Positions 45,191 through 52,356 of a stretch of 64,000 nucleotides of DNA are shown here, one piece after another. The stretch's first letter is position 1. Each line of letters opens with the position of its first letter. The DNA is from an uncultured Gammaproteobacteria bacterium. GTDB lineage: Bacteria; Pseudomonadota; Gammaproteobacteria; PS1; Pseudothioglobaceae. The position numbers were made by a program, and so were the translations under genes. Under the pieces are notes generated by a model, which saw nothing but the letters and a program-made list of their open reading frames with translations, had not been told where the DNA came from and made no database searches. The stretch is taken from positions 24,268-88,267 of the forward strand of contig CAJVZH010000006.1 of NCBI GenBank assembly GCA_913020715.1. Reading direction: 5' to 3'.

Positions 45191-46270
45191 ATGGCTAGAG
45201 CCTGTATCGCAAGTATTAACCTAGAGGCGATTAAGCGCAATTATTTGTATGCAAAATCGCTAGCACCCAACTCTCAAGCAATTGCAATTGTTAAAGCTGA
45301 TGCTTACGGCCATGGTGCGGTTGAGGTTACGACGCACCTTGAAGACACTGTTGACGCTTTTGGCGTTGCCTGCACCGAAGAGGCTATAGAAATTAGAGAG
45401 GTCGGACTCGAGAAAAAACCGATTCTATTGCTAGAAGGCATGTTTGAGAAATCAGAGCTTGAGCTGCTTGAAAAATACAAACTGTTACCCGTCATTGGCA
45501 ACAAGTCTCAGCTGAAATGGATTTTAGAGGCAAAACTCAAAAGTCCAACCAAAGTATTTGTTAAGTACGATTCAGGCATGAGTCGCCTAGGCTTTCATAG
45601 GGACGAGTTTAAACAAGCTCTAAAAGCACTCGAGGCAAGTAATAATGTTGCCGAAATCGTATTAATGACACACTTTTCTAAGGCAGATGAGCCTTATGAT
45701 ATCGCCACTCAAAACCAAATAGACAACTTTAACCGAATTGCCAAAGAAACCGGCCACCCCTCTTCGATTGCCAACTCAGCTGGAATTGTCGCTTGGCGCA
45801 ATTCTCACAAGCAGTACAACCGCCCCGGCATCATGCTTTACGGCTCATCCCCCTTTACTGAGGCAAGATACCAAAAAAATTTAGCACCAGTGATGACACT
45901 GTCGTCTGTTTTAATTTCAATTAAAAACTTTAAAAAGGGCCAAGGAATCGGCTATGGGTCACGCTTTACTTGCAAAAAAGACATGAAAATTGGGGTGGTT
46001 GCCGTTGGCTATGCTGATGGCTACTCAAGACACGCAAAAGACGGCACGCCAATCTTTATCAACAACACAAGATCAAGAATAGTTGGCAGAGTGTCAATGG
46101 ATATGACAACCGTCGATCTTACTGATGTGCCCAATCCTAAAATTGGTGATCGTGTAGAAATGTTTGGTGAGAACATCGGTATTAACGAAGTTGCGGAGTA
46201 CTCAAACACGATTTCCTACGAAATCCTCACCAAAATCACCAGGCGCGTTTATAAAAACTACATTAAATAA
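45191..46270 (+). CDS. alr: Alanine racemase, catabolic DadX type by context
   Basis: This PLP enzyme interconverts L- and D-alanine. In the 359 residues the PLP lysine is Lys35 (IVKADAYGHG), and the catalytic Tyr lies in GIGYGSRF. It also has VKYDSGMSRLGF and VGRVSMDMTTVDLT. Position between dadA and ridA suggests the catabolic DadX role of feeding D-alanine to DadA. If it is the only racemase in the genome it would also supply cell-wall D-alanine. Confidence 0.95.
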   Translation: MARACIASINLEAIKRNYLYAKSLAPNSQAIAIVKADAYGHGAVEVTTHLEDTVDAFGVACTEEAIEIREVGLEKKPILLLEGMFEKSELELLEKYKLLPVIGNKSQLKWILEAKLKSPTKVFVKYDSGMSRLGFHRDEFKQALKALEASNNVAEIVLMTHFSKADEPYDIATQNQIDNFNRIAKETGHPSSIANSAGIVAWRNSHKQYNRPGIMLYGSSPFTEARYQKNLAPVMTLSSVLISIKNFKKGQGIGYGSRFTCKKDMKIGVVAVGYADGYSRHAKDGTPIFINNTRSRIVGRVSMDMTTVDLTDVPNPKIGDRVEMFGENIGINEVAEYSNTISYEILTKITRRVYKNYIK

Positions 46271-46276
46271 TTCAAA

Positions 46277-46627
46277 ATGAAAATATCAAGATTCGAAACA
46301 AATGACCGCATGAGTCGCGCCGTTATACACAACAACACCTTGTATCTATGCGGTCAAGTTGCTGCCGACGCAACGGCGAATATTAGCATACAAACACAGA
46401 CGATGCTGGACAAGGTGGAGTCTTTGTTAAACAGCTATAAAAGCTCTAAAGAGCACATTCTTTCAGCAACCATCTACCTTAAATCAATGTCTGATTTTGG
46501 CGCTATGAATAGCGTTTGGGAGGCGTGGGTGCCTGAAGGTTATGCTCCTGCAAGAGCCTGCATTAGCGCCTCAATGGCAAGAGAAACACTTTTAGTGGAA
46601 ATCTCTGTTATTGCAGCGACTAAATAA
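46277..46627 (+). CDS. ridA: RidA-family reactive enamine/imine deaminase
   Basis: It hydrolyses reactive 2-aminoacrylate-type intermediates released by PLP enzymes and amino-acid oxidases. The 116 residues show [22 protein letters not shown] (read in parts), the [18 protein letters not shown] segment with the conserved Arg, and VEISVIAA near the end. Length is normal. The spot directly after dadA and alr fits a role clearing the imine product of D-amino-acid oxidation. Confidence 0.92.
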   Translation: MKISRFETNDRMSRAVIHNNTLYLCGQVAADATANISIQTQTMLDKVESLLNSYKSSKEHILSATIYLKSMSDFGAMNSVWEAWVPEGYAPARACISASMARETLLVEISVIAATK

Positions 46628-46668
46628 CGGCCCGAGCTCTACAGTCCCTTTTTTGAGACTTTTTTAAC

Positions 46669-47775
46669 TTAATTGACCAGATGTGTGGATAGTTGCTTTT
46701 CTAGTAATCGGTAAAGAATTCTAGGCCCATCAGCGTCAATATAACAACCCTGTAAATGGCGCTCACCTTCACTTGTGCAGAAACCGGTTCTACCATGCAG
46801 CACCCTGTTGTTGTCAAACATCATCAATTCACCGGATTGCAAACGAAAACTTATAGCAAACTCAGGGTCGGACAATAACTCACCCAAACGTTTGCGCGCC
46901 TTATGGTATTTCTTCGTTTTTTCTTCACTCATTAAAGGAATGTAGTCCAGTCGGGGCGAGTAATGAATTTCACTAGTCTGACCGTGACTGTCCAGACTAA
47001 TCAACGTACGCTCTTTCTTAATAATGGCGTTGTGATCAATGAATTCAAAATACGTCGGCACAGTGCTTAGCAACTGAAAATACTCTTCCGACTCTTTTCG
47101 TAACTTCTCACAAACAGCAAAACCATCGACCAATGTCGAACGACCGCCCTCGCCCGCATCGTTAATCAGGCTGTGTAGTAATTGAATTCCTGGCACAGGT
47201 TGACGATAAGGGTTGTCCGTATGCGGGTCAAGAGGTGCTGAAGAATAGGCCAAATCATTAGCATCTTTCTTGGAGTAAACTTCAAAATATTGGCCAAAAT
47301 TAGTCGTTCTAATATGGCCAAATTTTGATGCAACTTCGATTATTGCATCCTTTTCGGCAGGCACATCCGTTAGCAGTACATAGCCGTGTGTTAAGTACTG
47401 ATGTACCAGCGAATGCAAGCATGCCTCATCACTGACGACCTGGCTCCATGAAAAGTAGATTTTATCGTCTGACGCATCCCACTGAATAGGCTCAGGAATG
47501 CAGTCTTTGGCGAACAATTCGGCTCGTAAGTGGCCTAAATCAAGCGTTTCACTGTGATTATCATTAAACGTTAAGCTCACAGTTTGGTTGTCGTTAATCT
47601 TAACGTCAATTAAAGACAGGTCATCACTCAGCTGATGAGGGTTAAACAAACGCTGACTCGAGCGTTGATCAAAAATTGATTCGTGACGGCAGCGCTCCAT
47701 TAACCAAAGTGCGGGCAGGATGGTTTCCTCGCCATTGATGAGAGTTATTAATTGATTGTTGTTAACTCGAAACAT
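46669..47775 (-). CDS. Fe(II)/2-oxoglutarate dioxygenase of the gamma-butyrobetaine hydroxylase/TmpA group
   Basis: This is a non-haem iron hydroxylase of 368 residues. An N-terminal GBBH-like domain (about 1-90, ALWLMERCRHESIFDQRSSQ) precedes the TauD-type core. Iron ligands are His185 and Asp187 (DPHTDNPYRQPVPG) and distal His327 (VLHGRTGF), with the 2-oxoglutarate-binding Arg near 339 (GERHLQG). Family members hydroxylate gamma-butyrobetaine, trimethyllysine or 2-trimethylaminoethylphosphonate; sequence alone does not decide. It is divergent from a DUF1185 gene across a 17-bp palindrome. A related domain is fused to an HD oxygenase at 52.4-54.1 kb. Confidence 0.82.
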   Translation of the reverse strand: MFRVNNNQLITLINGEETILPALWLMERCRHESIFDQRSSQRLFNPHQLSDDLSLIDVKINDNQTVSLTFNDNHSETLDLGHLRAELFAKDCIPEPIQWDASDDKIYFSWSQVVSDEACLHSLVHQYLTHGYVLLTDVPAEKDAIIEVASKFGHIRTTNFGQYFEVYSKKDANDLAYSSAPLDPHTDNPYRQPVPGIQLLHSLINDAGEGGRSTLVDGFAVCEKLRKESEEYFQLLSTVPTYFEFIDHNAIIKKERTLISLDSHGQTSEIHYSPRLDYIPLMSEEKTKKYHKARKRLGELLSDPEFAISFRLQSGELMMFDNNRVLHGRTGFCTSEGERHLQGCYIDADGPRILYRLLEKQLSTHLVN

Positions 47776-47847
47776 TTATCAGACCTTTCGTAATCAGCAA
47801 AAAAGTCGCATTTTATGCATACTAAAACCCCTTGTCTAATCGAATAA

Positions 47848-47864
47848 TCAATAACTGTTATTGA
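47848..47864. promoter_or_regulatory. Perfect 17-bp palindrome in a divergent promoter region (candidate operator)
   Basis: TCAATAAC (47848-47855), a central T, and GTTATTGA (47857-47864) make an 8-1-8 perfect inverted repeat. It lies 72 bp upstream of the dioxygenase ATG (minus) and 96 bp upstream of the DUF1185 ATG (plus), well placed to control both. Confidence 0.45.
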
Positions 47865-47902
47865 GTAATTTAATCTGAATTTGAACTGCTTAATATAGAA
47901 TA

Positions 47903-47931
47903 GCTTTGCCTTAATTTAGCAGTGATATAAT
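47903..47931 (+). promoter_or_regulatory. Predicted promoter of the DUF1185 gene
   Basis: A perfect -10 TATAAT is at 47926-47931, 29 bp before the ATG at 47961. The -35 position 17 bp upstream is poor (GCTTTG), and the palindrome at 47848-47864 lies about 40 bp above it, consistent with activator control. Confidence 0.4.
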
Positions 47932-47960
47932 TCATTAAATAACTATAACTCGAGAACCTT

Positions 47961-48575
47961 ATGCCAGCAGAACTACGCAAAACCTTACTGCACGTCGAAG
48001 AAACTTTTATTGAAGGCGGTAAGGCTGCAGCCACACCTTTAAAACTGATTGCAGCTATTGCTGTTGTTAAAAATCCCTGGCTTGCAAAAGACGGAAACGA
48101 TGTCTTTGTAGAGGATTTAAAACCTGGTATTCATGATGTAGCTCCAGGCTTAGGGAAAATGCTAAGCGACATGGTAATAAGTGAGGCTGGTTCAGGTGAG
48201 GTAATCGAAGGCTACGGCAAATCAGCTGTTGTTGGTTTGCGAGGGGAGATTGAGCACGCTTCAGCGCTTATCCACACCCTGCGCTTTGGTAACTTTTATC
48301 GTGAAGCGGTTGGTGCAAAATCCTACCTATCATTTTGCAATACACGCGCCGGCGCCAATGCGCCGATTCTCATTCCATTAATGGACAAAAATGACGCTGG
48401 TCGTCGCTCGCATTATTTAACCATTCAACTGGCCATCCCGGATGCGCCAGCAGACGATGAAATTGTCATTGCGCTAGGGGCCTCTATCGGTGGCAGACCA
48501 CATCATCGCATCGGCGATCGCTACCAAGATCTTAAAGACCTTGGTCATGATATCGATAACCCGGCCAGCGTTTAG
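47961..48575 (+). CDS. AA_synth (DUF1185) family protein
   Basis: This 204-residue protein matches the small AA_synth/DUF1185 family (PF06684), whose function is not established despite its name. Visible features are an opening LRKTLLHVEETFIEGGK, the conserved FGNFYREAVGAKSYLSFCNTRAG segment (read in parts) and an ending GASIGGRPHHRIGDRYQDL. There is no signal peptide or membrane segment, so it is cytosolic. It is divergent from a GBBH-type dioxygenase and convergent with an MFS carrier. In other proteobacteria the family occurs near amino-acid and amide catabolic genes, which fits the setting. Confidence 0.8.
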   Translation: MPAELRKTLLHVEETFIEGGKAAATPLKLIAAIAVVKNPWLAKDGNDVFVEDLKPGIHDVAPGLGKMLSDMVISEAGSGEVIEGYGKSAVVGLRGEIEHASALIHTLRFGNFYREAVGAKSYLSFCNTRAGANAPILIPLMDKNDAGRRSHYLTIQLAIPDAPADDEIVIALGASIGGRPHHRIGDRYQDLKDLGHDIDNPASV

Positions 48576-48583
48576 TTGGTAAA

Positions 48584-49846
48584 TTAAACGCTAACTTCTT
48601 CTTCCGATTCAGCAGACTCTATTGCCTCTTCGGCAATAACCTCCATGGCAACAGCCGTTGGTCTGTGAGCCATAACCTGGAATTGAGACTGATCAGACTC
48701 TTCAACGTCTTGGTGAATAAACATCATAAAGACAACAACAAGTGCGATTGCAAAATGCACTAAACCCAAATAAAGCAAAAAGCCTGTTTCGTCAAACACA
48801 TCAAGAAAATAACTCATCGTAAACGGCCCAAGTGCGGCAACTACACCGTACACCAATACAATTGTACCACTGGCACCAATCATTTGTTTGGGCTCCAGGC
48901 GGTCATTAGCTTGTGCAACACCTAAAGCATACAGGGGCAAAGTACTGCCGCCTATTAAACCACTTAGTATTAAAAACACCGGTGTTGAAAATTCGAACAA
49001 GTGCAATACAGTACAAATTGTAATAACACTGGCACAACACAACAAAATAACCTTTCTTCGGTCAATCTGATCCGACAGCCAGCCGAGTGGCCACTGAAAG
49101 ACCGCGCCAAAACCGACAAAAAGCGTCATAAAGAGTGCTGTTTCTGGAATGGTCAAACCCACTTTAATCGCATAAATGGTGCCCAATCCAAAAAATGCTG
49201 CAGAGGCGAGCGCCGAAATACCTAATGTTGCCACACCTGAAGGAGATGCCTTCCATAAGGCGCGCAAGCCAAGCGATTCTTGGTCTTCAATTATTGGTGA
49301 CTCAATCTTGGTTAACAGAACAGGAATCAAAGAAACTGAAAGTAATATAGATGCCAATAAGAACAAATTAACACCTGCTGGGTCGTCAACAACAAATAAA
49401 CCCTGACCCAAGGCCAAACCACCCCAGACCACAACCATGTGGATGGAGAAAATTTGCCCTCGATTCTTATTGTTAGATATTGAATTAAGCCAACCTTCAA
49501 CAATAATCATAATGCCGGCAATGCAAAATCCAGACAACAGTCTAGAGACGAACCAAACGAATTCGTCGATAAATAGAATTTGTATCAAAATAGCTGTCGA
49601 AGCCAATGAGGCAAAAGCCGCATAAGTACGAATGTGGCCAGTCTTTCTTATTTGTTTTGGCGACAAGATTGCGCTGGTCAGAGAGCCAACAAAATAGCCC
49701 GACATTACCCAACCAATGGTAATAATAGAGAAGCCTTCAGCTTCAGCTCGCCAGCTACTTAAAGTGCCTTGAAGACCGTTACCCAAACTGATAAACAAAA
49801 CCCCTAGAAACAAAGGCCAAGTTGTTAGAAGAACTTTTTTCAACAT
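48584..49846 (-). CDS. MFS transporter of unknown substrate
   Basis: This inner-membrane carrier has 420 residues and about 12 membrane segments. Motif A-like loops are visible between TM2 and TM3 (ILSPKQIRKTGHIRTY) and in the second half (GWLSDQIDRRKVILL). The C-terminus is an unusual acidic, cytoplasmic tail of about 40 residues (EVIAEEAIESAESEEEVSV). It resembles the YcaD-type subgroup of MFS. The substrate cannot be inferred; the neighbourhood suggests an amino compound or osmolyte. Confidence 0.82.
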   Translation of the reverse strand: MLKKVLLTTWPLFLGVLFISLGNGLQGTLSSWRAEAEGFSIITIGWVMSGYFVGSLTSAILSPKQIRKTGHIRTYAAFASLASTAILIQILFIDEFVWFVSRLLSGFCIAGIMIIVEGWLNSISNNKNRGQIFSIHMVVVWGGLALGQGLFVVDDPAGVNLFLLASILLSVSLIPVLLTKIESPIIEDQESLGLRALWKASPSGVATLGISALASAAFFGLGTIYAIKVGLTIPETALFMTLFVGFGAVFQWPLGWLSDQIDRRKVILLCCASVITICTVLHLFEFSTPVFLILSGLIGGSTLPLYALGVAQANDRLEPKQMIGASGTIVLVYGVVAALGPFTMSYFLDVFDETGFLLYLGLVHFAIALVVVFMMFIHQDVEESDQSQFQVMAHRPTAVAMEVIAEEAIESAESEEEVSV

Positions 49847-49976
49847 AATGAATATTTTTACCGCTTAGTTAAGTTAAATAATCGCATATAAAGCCTTGAA
49901 AATAGTACTTTTTATGCGCTTCAGAAATTTTCAAAACGCGGATTTTATACTATTATTCTAACGAATTTTCAGAATT

Positions 49977-50546
49977 ATGATAAAGTGTTGTTTTATGAGA
50001 ATCATACACCGAAAAATATCAATCAAAATAATCATTATGGCCTGCCTCTTGGGACTTTTTTCAAGCGCATTTGCCGAGATAAAAGTTGGCGAAAAAGCAC
50101 CGAATTTCACCCTCAATGACCAAGACAACATCAAGCACTCTTTGAGTGATTATCAAGGTCAATGGGTGGTCCTATACTTCTACCCGAAAGATGACTCGCC
50201 AGGATGTACGACTCAAGCCTGTGATTTTAGAGATGCTGTAGAACACATTATCAACTCTAAAGCTATTGTCTTCGGCATCAGTATGGATAGTATCGAATCG
50301 CACAAAGATTTTTCTGACAAATTTAATTTGCCTTTCTCACTGCTTTCTGACGAATCAGGAGATGTTTCCAAGGCTTATGAATCTTTACGCAATTTCTATG
50401 TTTTTAAACTCTCCAAACGAAACACGTTTATCGTTGACCCTACTGGAAATATCGCAAAAATTTACCTCTCTGTGGACCCCGATACTCATGCTCAAATGGT
50501 GTTAAGCGATTTAAGCAAGCTACAAAAATCTACAAACAACCCTTAG
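49977..50546 (+). CDS. Exported peroxiredoxin, Bcp/PrxQ type
   Basis: This thiol peroxidase of the Bcp/PrxQ family has 189 residues. The peroxidatic Cys lies in YFYPKDDSPGCTTQACDFRD, with the resolving Cys five residues later (C-x4-C), as in many PrxQ. Ahead of the usual Bcp start (IKVGEKAPNFTLND) there is a basic hydrophobic leader (about 1-35, ISIKIIIMACLLGLFSSAFA) that looks like a signal peptide, so it probably works in the periplasm. The start could be the ATG at 49977 or the in-frame ATG at 49995; neither has a strong ribosome-binding site. It is convergent with a GIY-YIG gene. Confidence 0.88.
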   Translation: MIKCCFMRIIHRKISIKIIIMACLLGLFSSAFAEIKVGEKAPNFTLNDQDNIKHSLSDYQGQWVVLYFYPKDDSPGCTTQACDFRDAVEHIINSKAIVFGISMDSIESHKDFSDKFNLPFSLLSDESGDVSKAYESLRNFYVFKLSKRNTFIVDPTGNIAKIYLSVDPDTHAQMVLSDLSKLQKSTNNP

Positions 50547-50808
50547 AATTAATTAGCGCAAGCTTGTTCGGCCTTGCCATTTTTTTAATCTCAGCCTCTC
50601 TTTTAAGTGCCTCACTGCGATTTTCTGCCCGCTCCTGATACACCAAGATGCAAGGCTTGCGTGACAAGGTGTATTTGGCGCCGCCTTTAATCTCACCACA
50701 ATGCTGTTTTAAACGTTTTTCTAGGTCATTACTAATGCCACAATACAAGCTGTCATCACAACACTTTAATAAATAAACCTGCCAAGAGCTCCCAACACAC
50801 TCAGTCAT
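50530..50808 (-). CDS. GIY-YIG domain small nuclease-like protein (YhbQ family)
   Basis: This stand-alone GIY-YIG domain has 92 residues: WQVYLLKCCDDSLYCGISNDLEKRLKQHC (read in parts) carries the Tyr-Cys-Gly-Ile core and catalytic Arg. GAKYTLSRKPCILVYQE and an Ala-rich helix with Glu (RSEALKREAEIKK) follow, as in UPF0213/YhbQ. Its ATG overlaps the stop of the upstream 73-residue gene (ATGA). Function of YhbQ proteins is poorly defined; a DNA-repair-related nuclease is usually suggested. Confidence 0.85.
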   Translation of the reverse strand: MTECVGSSWQVYLLKCCDDSLYCGISNDLEKRLKQHCGEIKGGAKYTLSRKPCILVYQERAENRSEALKREAEIKKMARPNKLALINSKGCL

Positions 50809-51026
50809 GCAAGGGCACCCTCATCGCCCGTGCCAACATCAATACTACGCAAACCCTGAGTGGGCCAAGTGACAATCTCAACTTGATGATTTTTATAATC
50901 GCTCACCAATTCACCAAAACCCTGTAACGACTCTACGTCAGCAGTCACAAGCGGGATTTGAATTTGAGGAAGATTTGCCGCGACCACAGGATTCATACAG
51001 TCAAATGATTTCCTTTCTGTCGTCAT
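50805..51026 (-). pseudogene. Probable 3'-truncated gene (N-terminal fragment, AllA/cupin-like)
   Basis: The 73 codons encode a soluble segment containing LVTADVESLQGFGELVSDY and VEIVTWPTQGLRSIDVGTGDEG. The first part resembles the beginning of ureidoglycolate-lyase-like beta-barrel proteins. The second looks like the start of a longer conserved protein that continues well past GTGDEG in other marine bacteria. That is from memory and only moderately certain. The reading frame stops three residues later, exactly where the GIY-YIG gene begins, so the 3' part may have been replaced. The alternative is a genuine small protein. It is 1 bp after the URO-D-type gene. Confidence 0.45.
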
Positions 51027-51027
51027 T

Positions 51028-52329
51028 TTATTCGCCTTTGAACGAGCCTTGGTTGAGTGCAGTACCGATAATGATTTCCATTATTTCCATGTTGGTGTTG
51101 GTACTAACATCTTCAAAATAAATCGCACCGGGCCAAGGTGGTACTCGCACATCATAACCATTATCAGCAATCGCATTGGCAACTGTTTTTATTGAGCTAA
51201 CGTATTCAGCTGAAAGGGTTGTGATTTCTTCTTTAGCTAAAACGAGATCGGCGATCGAATTTCGATCAATTTGAGAAGCGCCGATACCGATAAATATTGG
51301 CACATTTCGCTCGATTGCTTTGTCGTGGTATAGGTGAAGCGGCATTCTGTCGTCGTGCAAACGCATGACATAATCTGTACAGACGTCTTGTTTTATGTCG
51401 CATAACTCGGCAAAGCTAAGATCTGTAGAATGATCTTTTTGAGTGGCAGATCTTCGTCTAGAAGAGCGAGCAGCCTTTACTGCTTGAGTCACATAATCAC
51501 CACGATAATTGGCATCGTAAACTCGAGCGCCCCACTCATTTTCATCTTTTAATCGATGAATCGAGCGTATCGCCATATCTCTGCATTTCTCAGGTCCGAT
51601 AAAAAACGGCGAGCCCGATGCGTCTGAAAGTTCCAGCCAGCCACTGGGAAATTGTTCAAAAAAATGATCAGCCCAAGGTTTGAGGACAACATCAACCAAA
51701 TGATCCAAGAGCTCATTAACGTGTTCCGGCTCATCACTCAAAGCGGTCACTAATTCCGCTTGCCCATAAATATCAGCAGCCAAACTGTAAGGGGCTGTTA
51801 GGTGCAACACCGGCTCCAAACCGGTTAACTCTTGATAGCATTCCAGTATGTCATCAAATAATTTTGGTATTTCACCATCCATATCTGGTGTAACAAGATC
51901 CTGCCAATTGTCACGATTAATCAAGGGAAGTCCGGGGTCTGTTCCCGGAGGGGCTCCGTCAGGATACATCATTACCGTCCCAAGCGCTTCAGCGGTAAAG
52001 GCATAAACCGGCCATTCGATATATAATTTTGGCAGACCAAGTAGTTTGCGAATCATCAGTGAAACACGCACATAACGCTTAGCATCACCCTTATAGGCTT
52101 CAGCAGAATTAAGACCATAAAGCTTGCTCAACACGCCTAATACAAATAAGTTTATTGAAGCAGAGGCCTGCACACCCTGTTTGGGTTCGTTATTAACAAA
52201 AACGGCGTCGTAGTCACCAGCAATAGCGCTGTCAAAGATTTCTTTTAAACGCTTTTCAGCCTCTGGGTCGCCCCCTTGCCAACGCGCAAAAAGGTGACAA
52301 CCAGCAGGGAAGTTTAATTCTTCAATCAT
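51028..52329 (-). CDS. Uroporphyrinogen-decarboxylase-family (URO-D fold) protein, probable methyltransferase-like
   Basis: This 433-residue protein of the COG0407/URO-D superfamily is not HemE: it is longer and lacks the HemE signature. Family members outside haem synthesis are corrinoid- or CoM-type methyltransferases and demethylases. Features include the LTAPYSLAADIYGQAELVTAL segment (the URO-D domain's GPFTL-like region), WLELSDASGSPFFIGPEKC and LHLYHDKAIERNVPIFIG. The usual His-x-Cys zinc motif of MtaA/MtbA is not evident. It lies 27 bp downstream of the TmpA-TmpB-like fusion gene on the same strand. Processing of a methylated amine or betaine is plausible but unproven. Confidence 0.72.
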   Translation of the reverse strand: MIEELNFPAGCHLFARWQGGDPEAEKRLKEIFDSAIAGDYDAVFVNNEPKQGVQASASINLFVLGVLSKLYGLNSAEAYKGDAKRYVRVSLMIRKLLGLPKLYIEWPVYAFTAEALGTVMMYPDGAPPGTDPGLPLINRDNWQDLVTPDMDGEIPKLFDDILECYQELTGLEPVLHLTAPYSLAADIYGQAELVTALSDEPEHVNELLDHLVDVVLKPWADHFFEQFPSGWLELSDASGSPFFIGPEKCRDMAIRSIHRLKDENEWGARVYDANYRGDYVTQAVKAARSSRRRSATQKDHSTDLSFAELCDIKQDVCTDYVMRLHDDRMPLHLYHDKAIERNVPIFIGIGASQIDRNSIADLVLAKEEITTLSAEYVSSIKTVANAIADNGYDVRVPPWPGAIYFEDVSTNTNMEIMEIIIGTALNQGSFKGE

Positions 52330-52356
52330 GGAGTTATTGCGGTAATTAGTTTCAAA

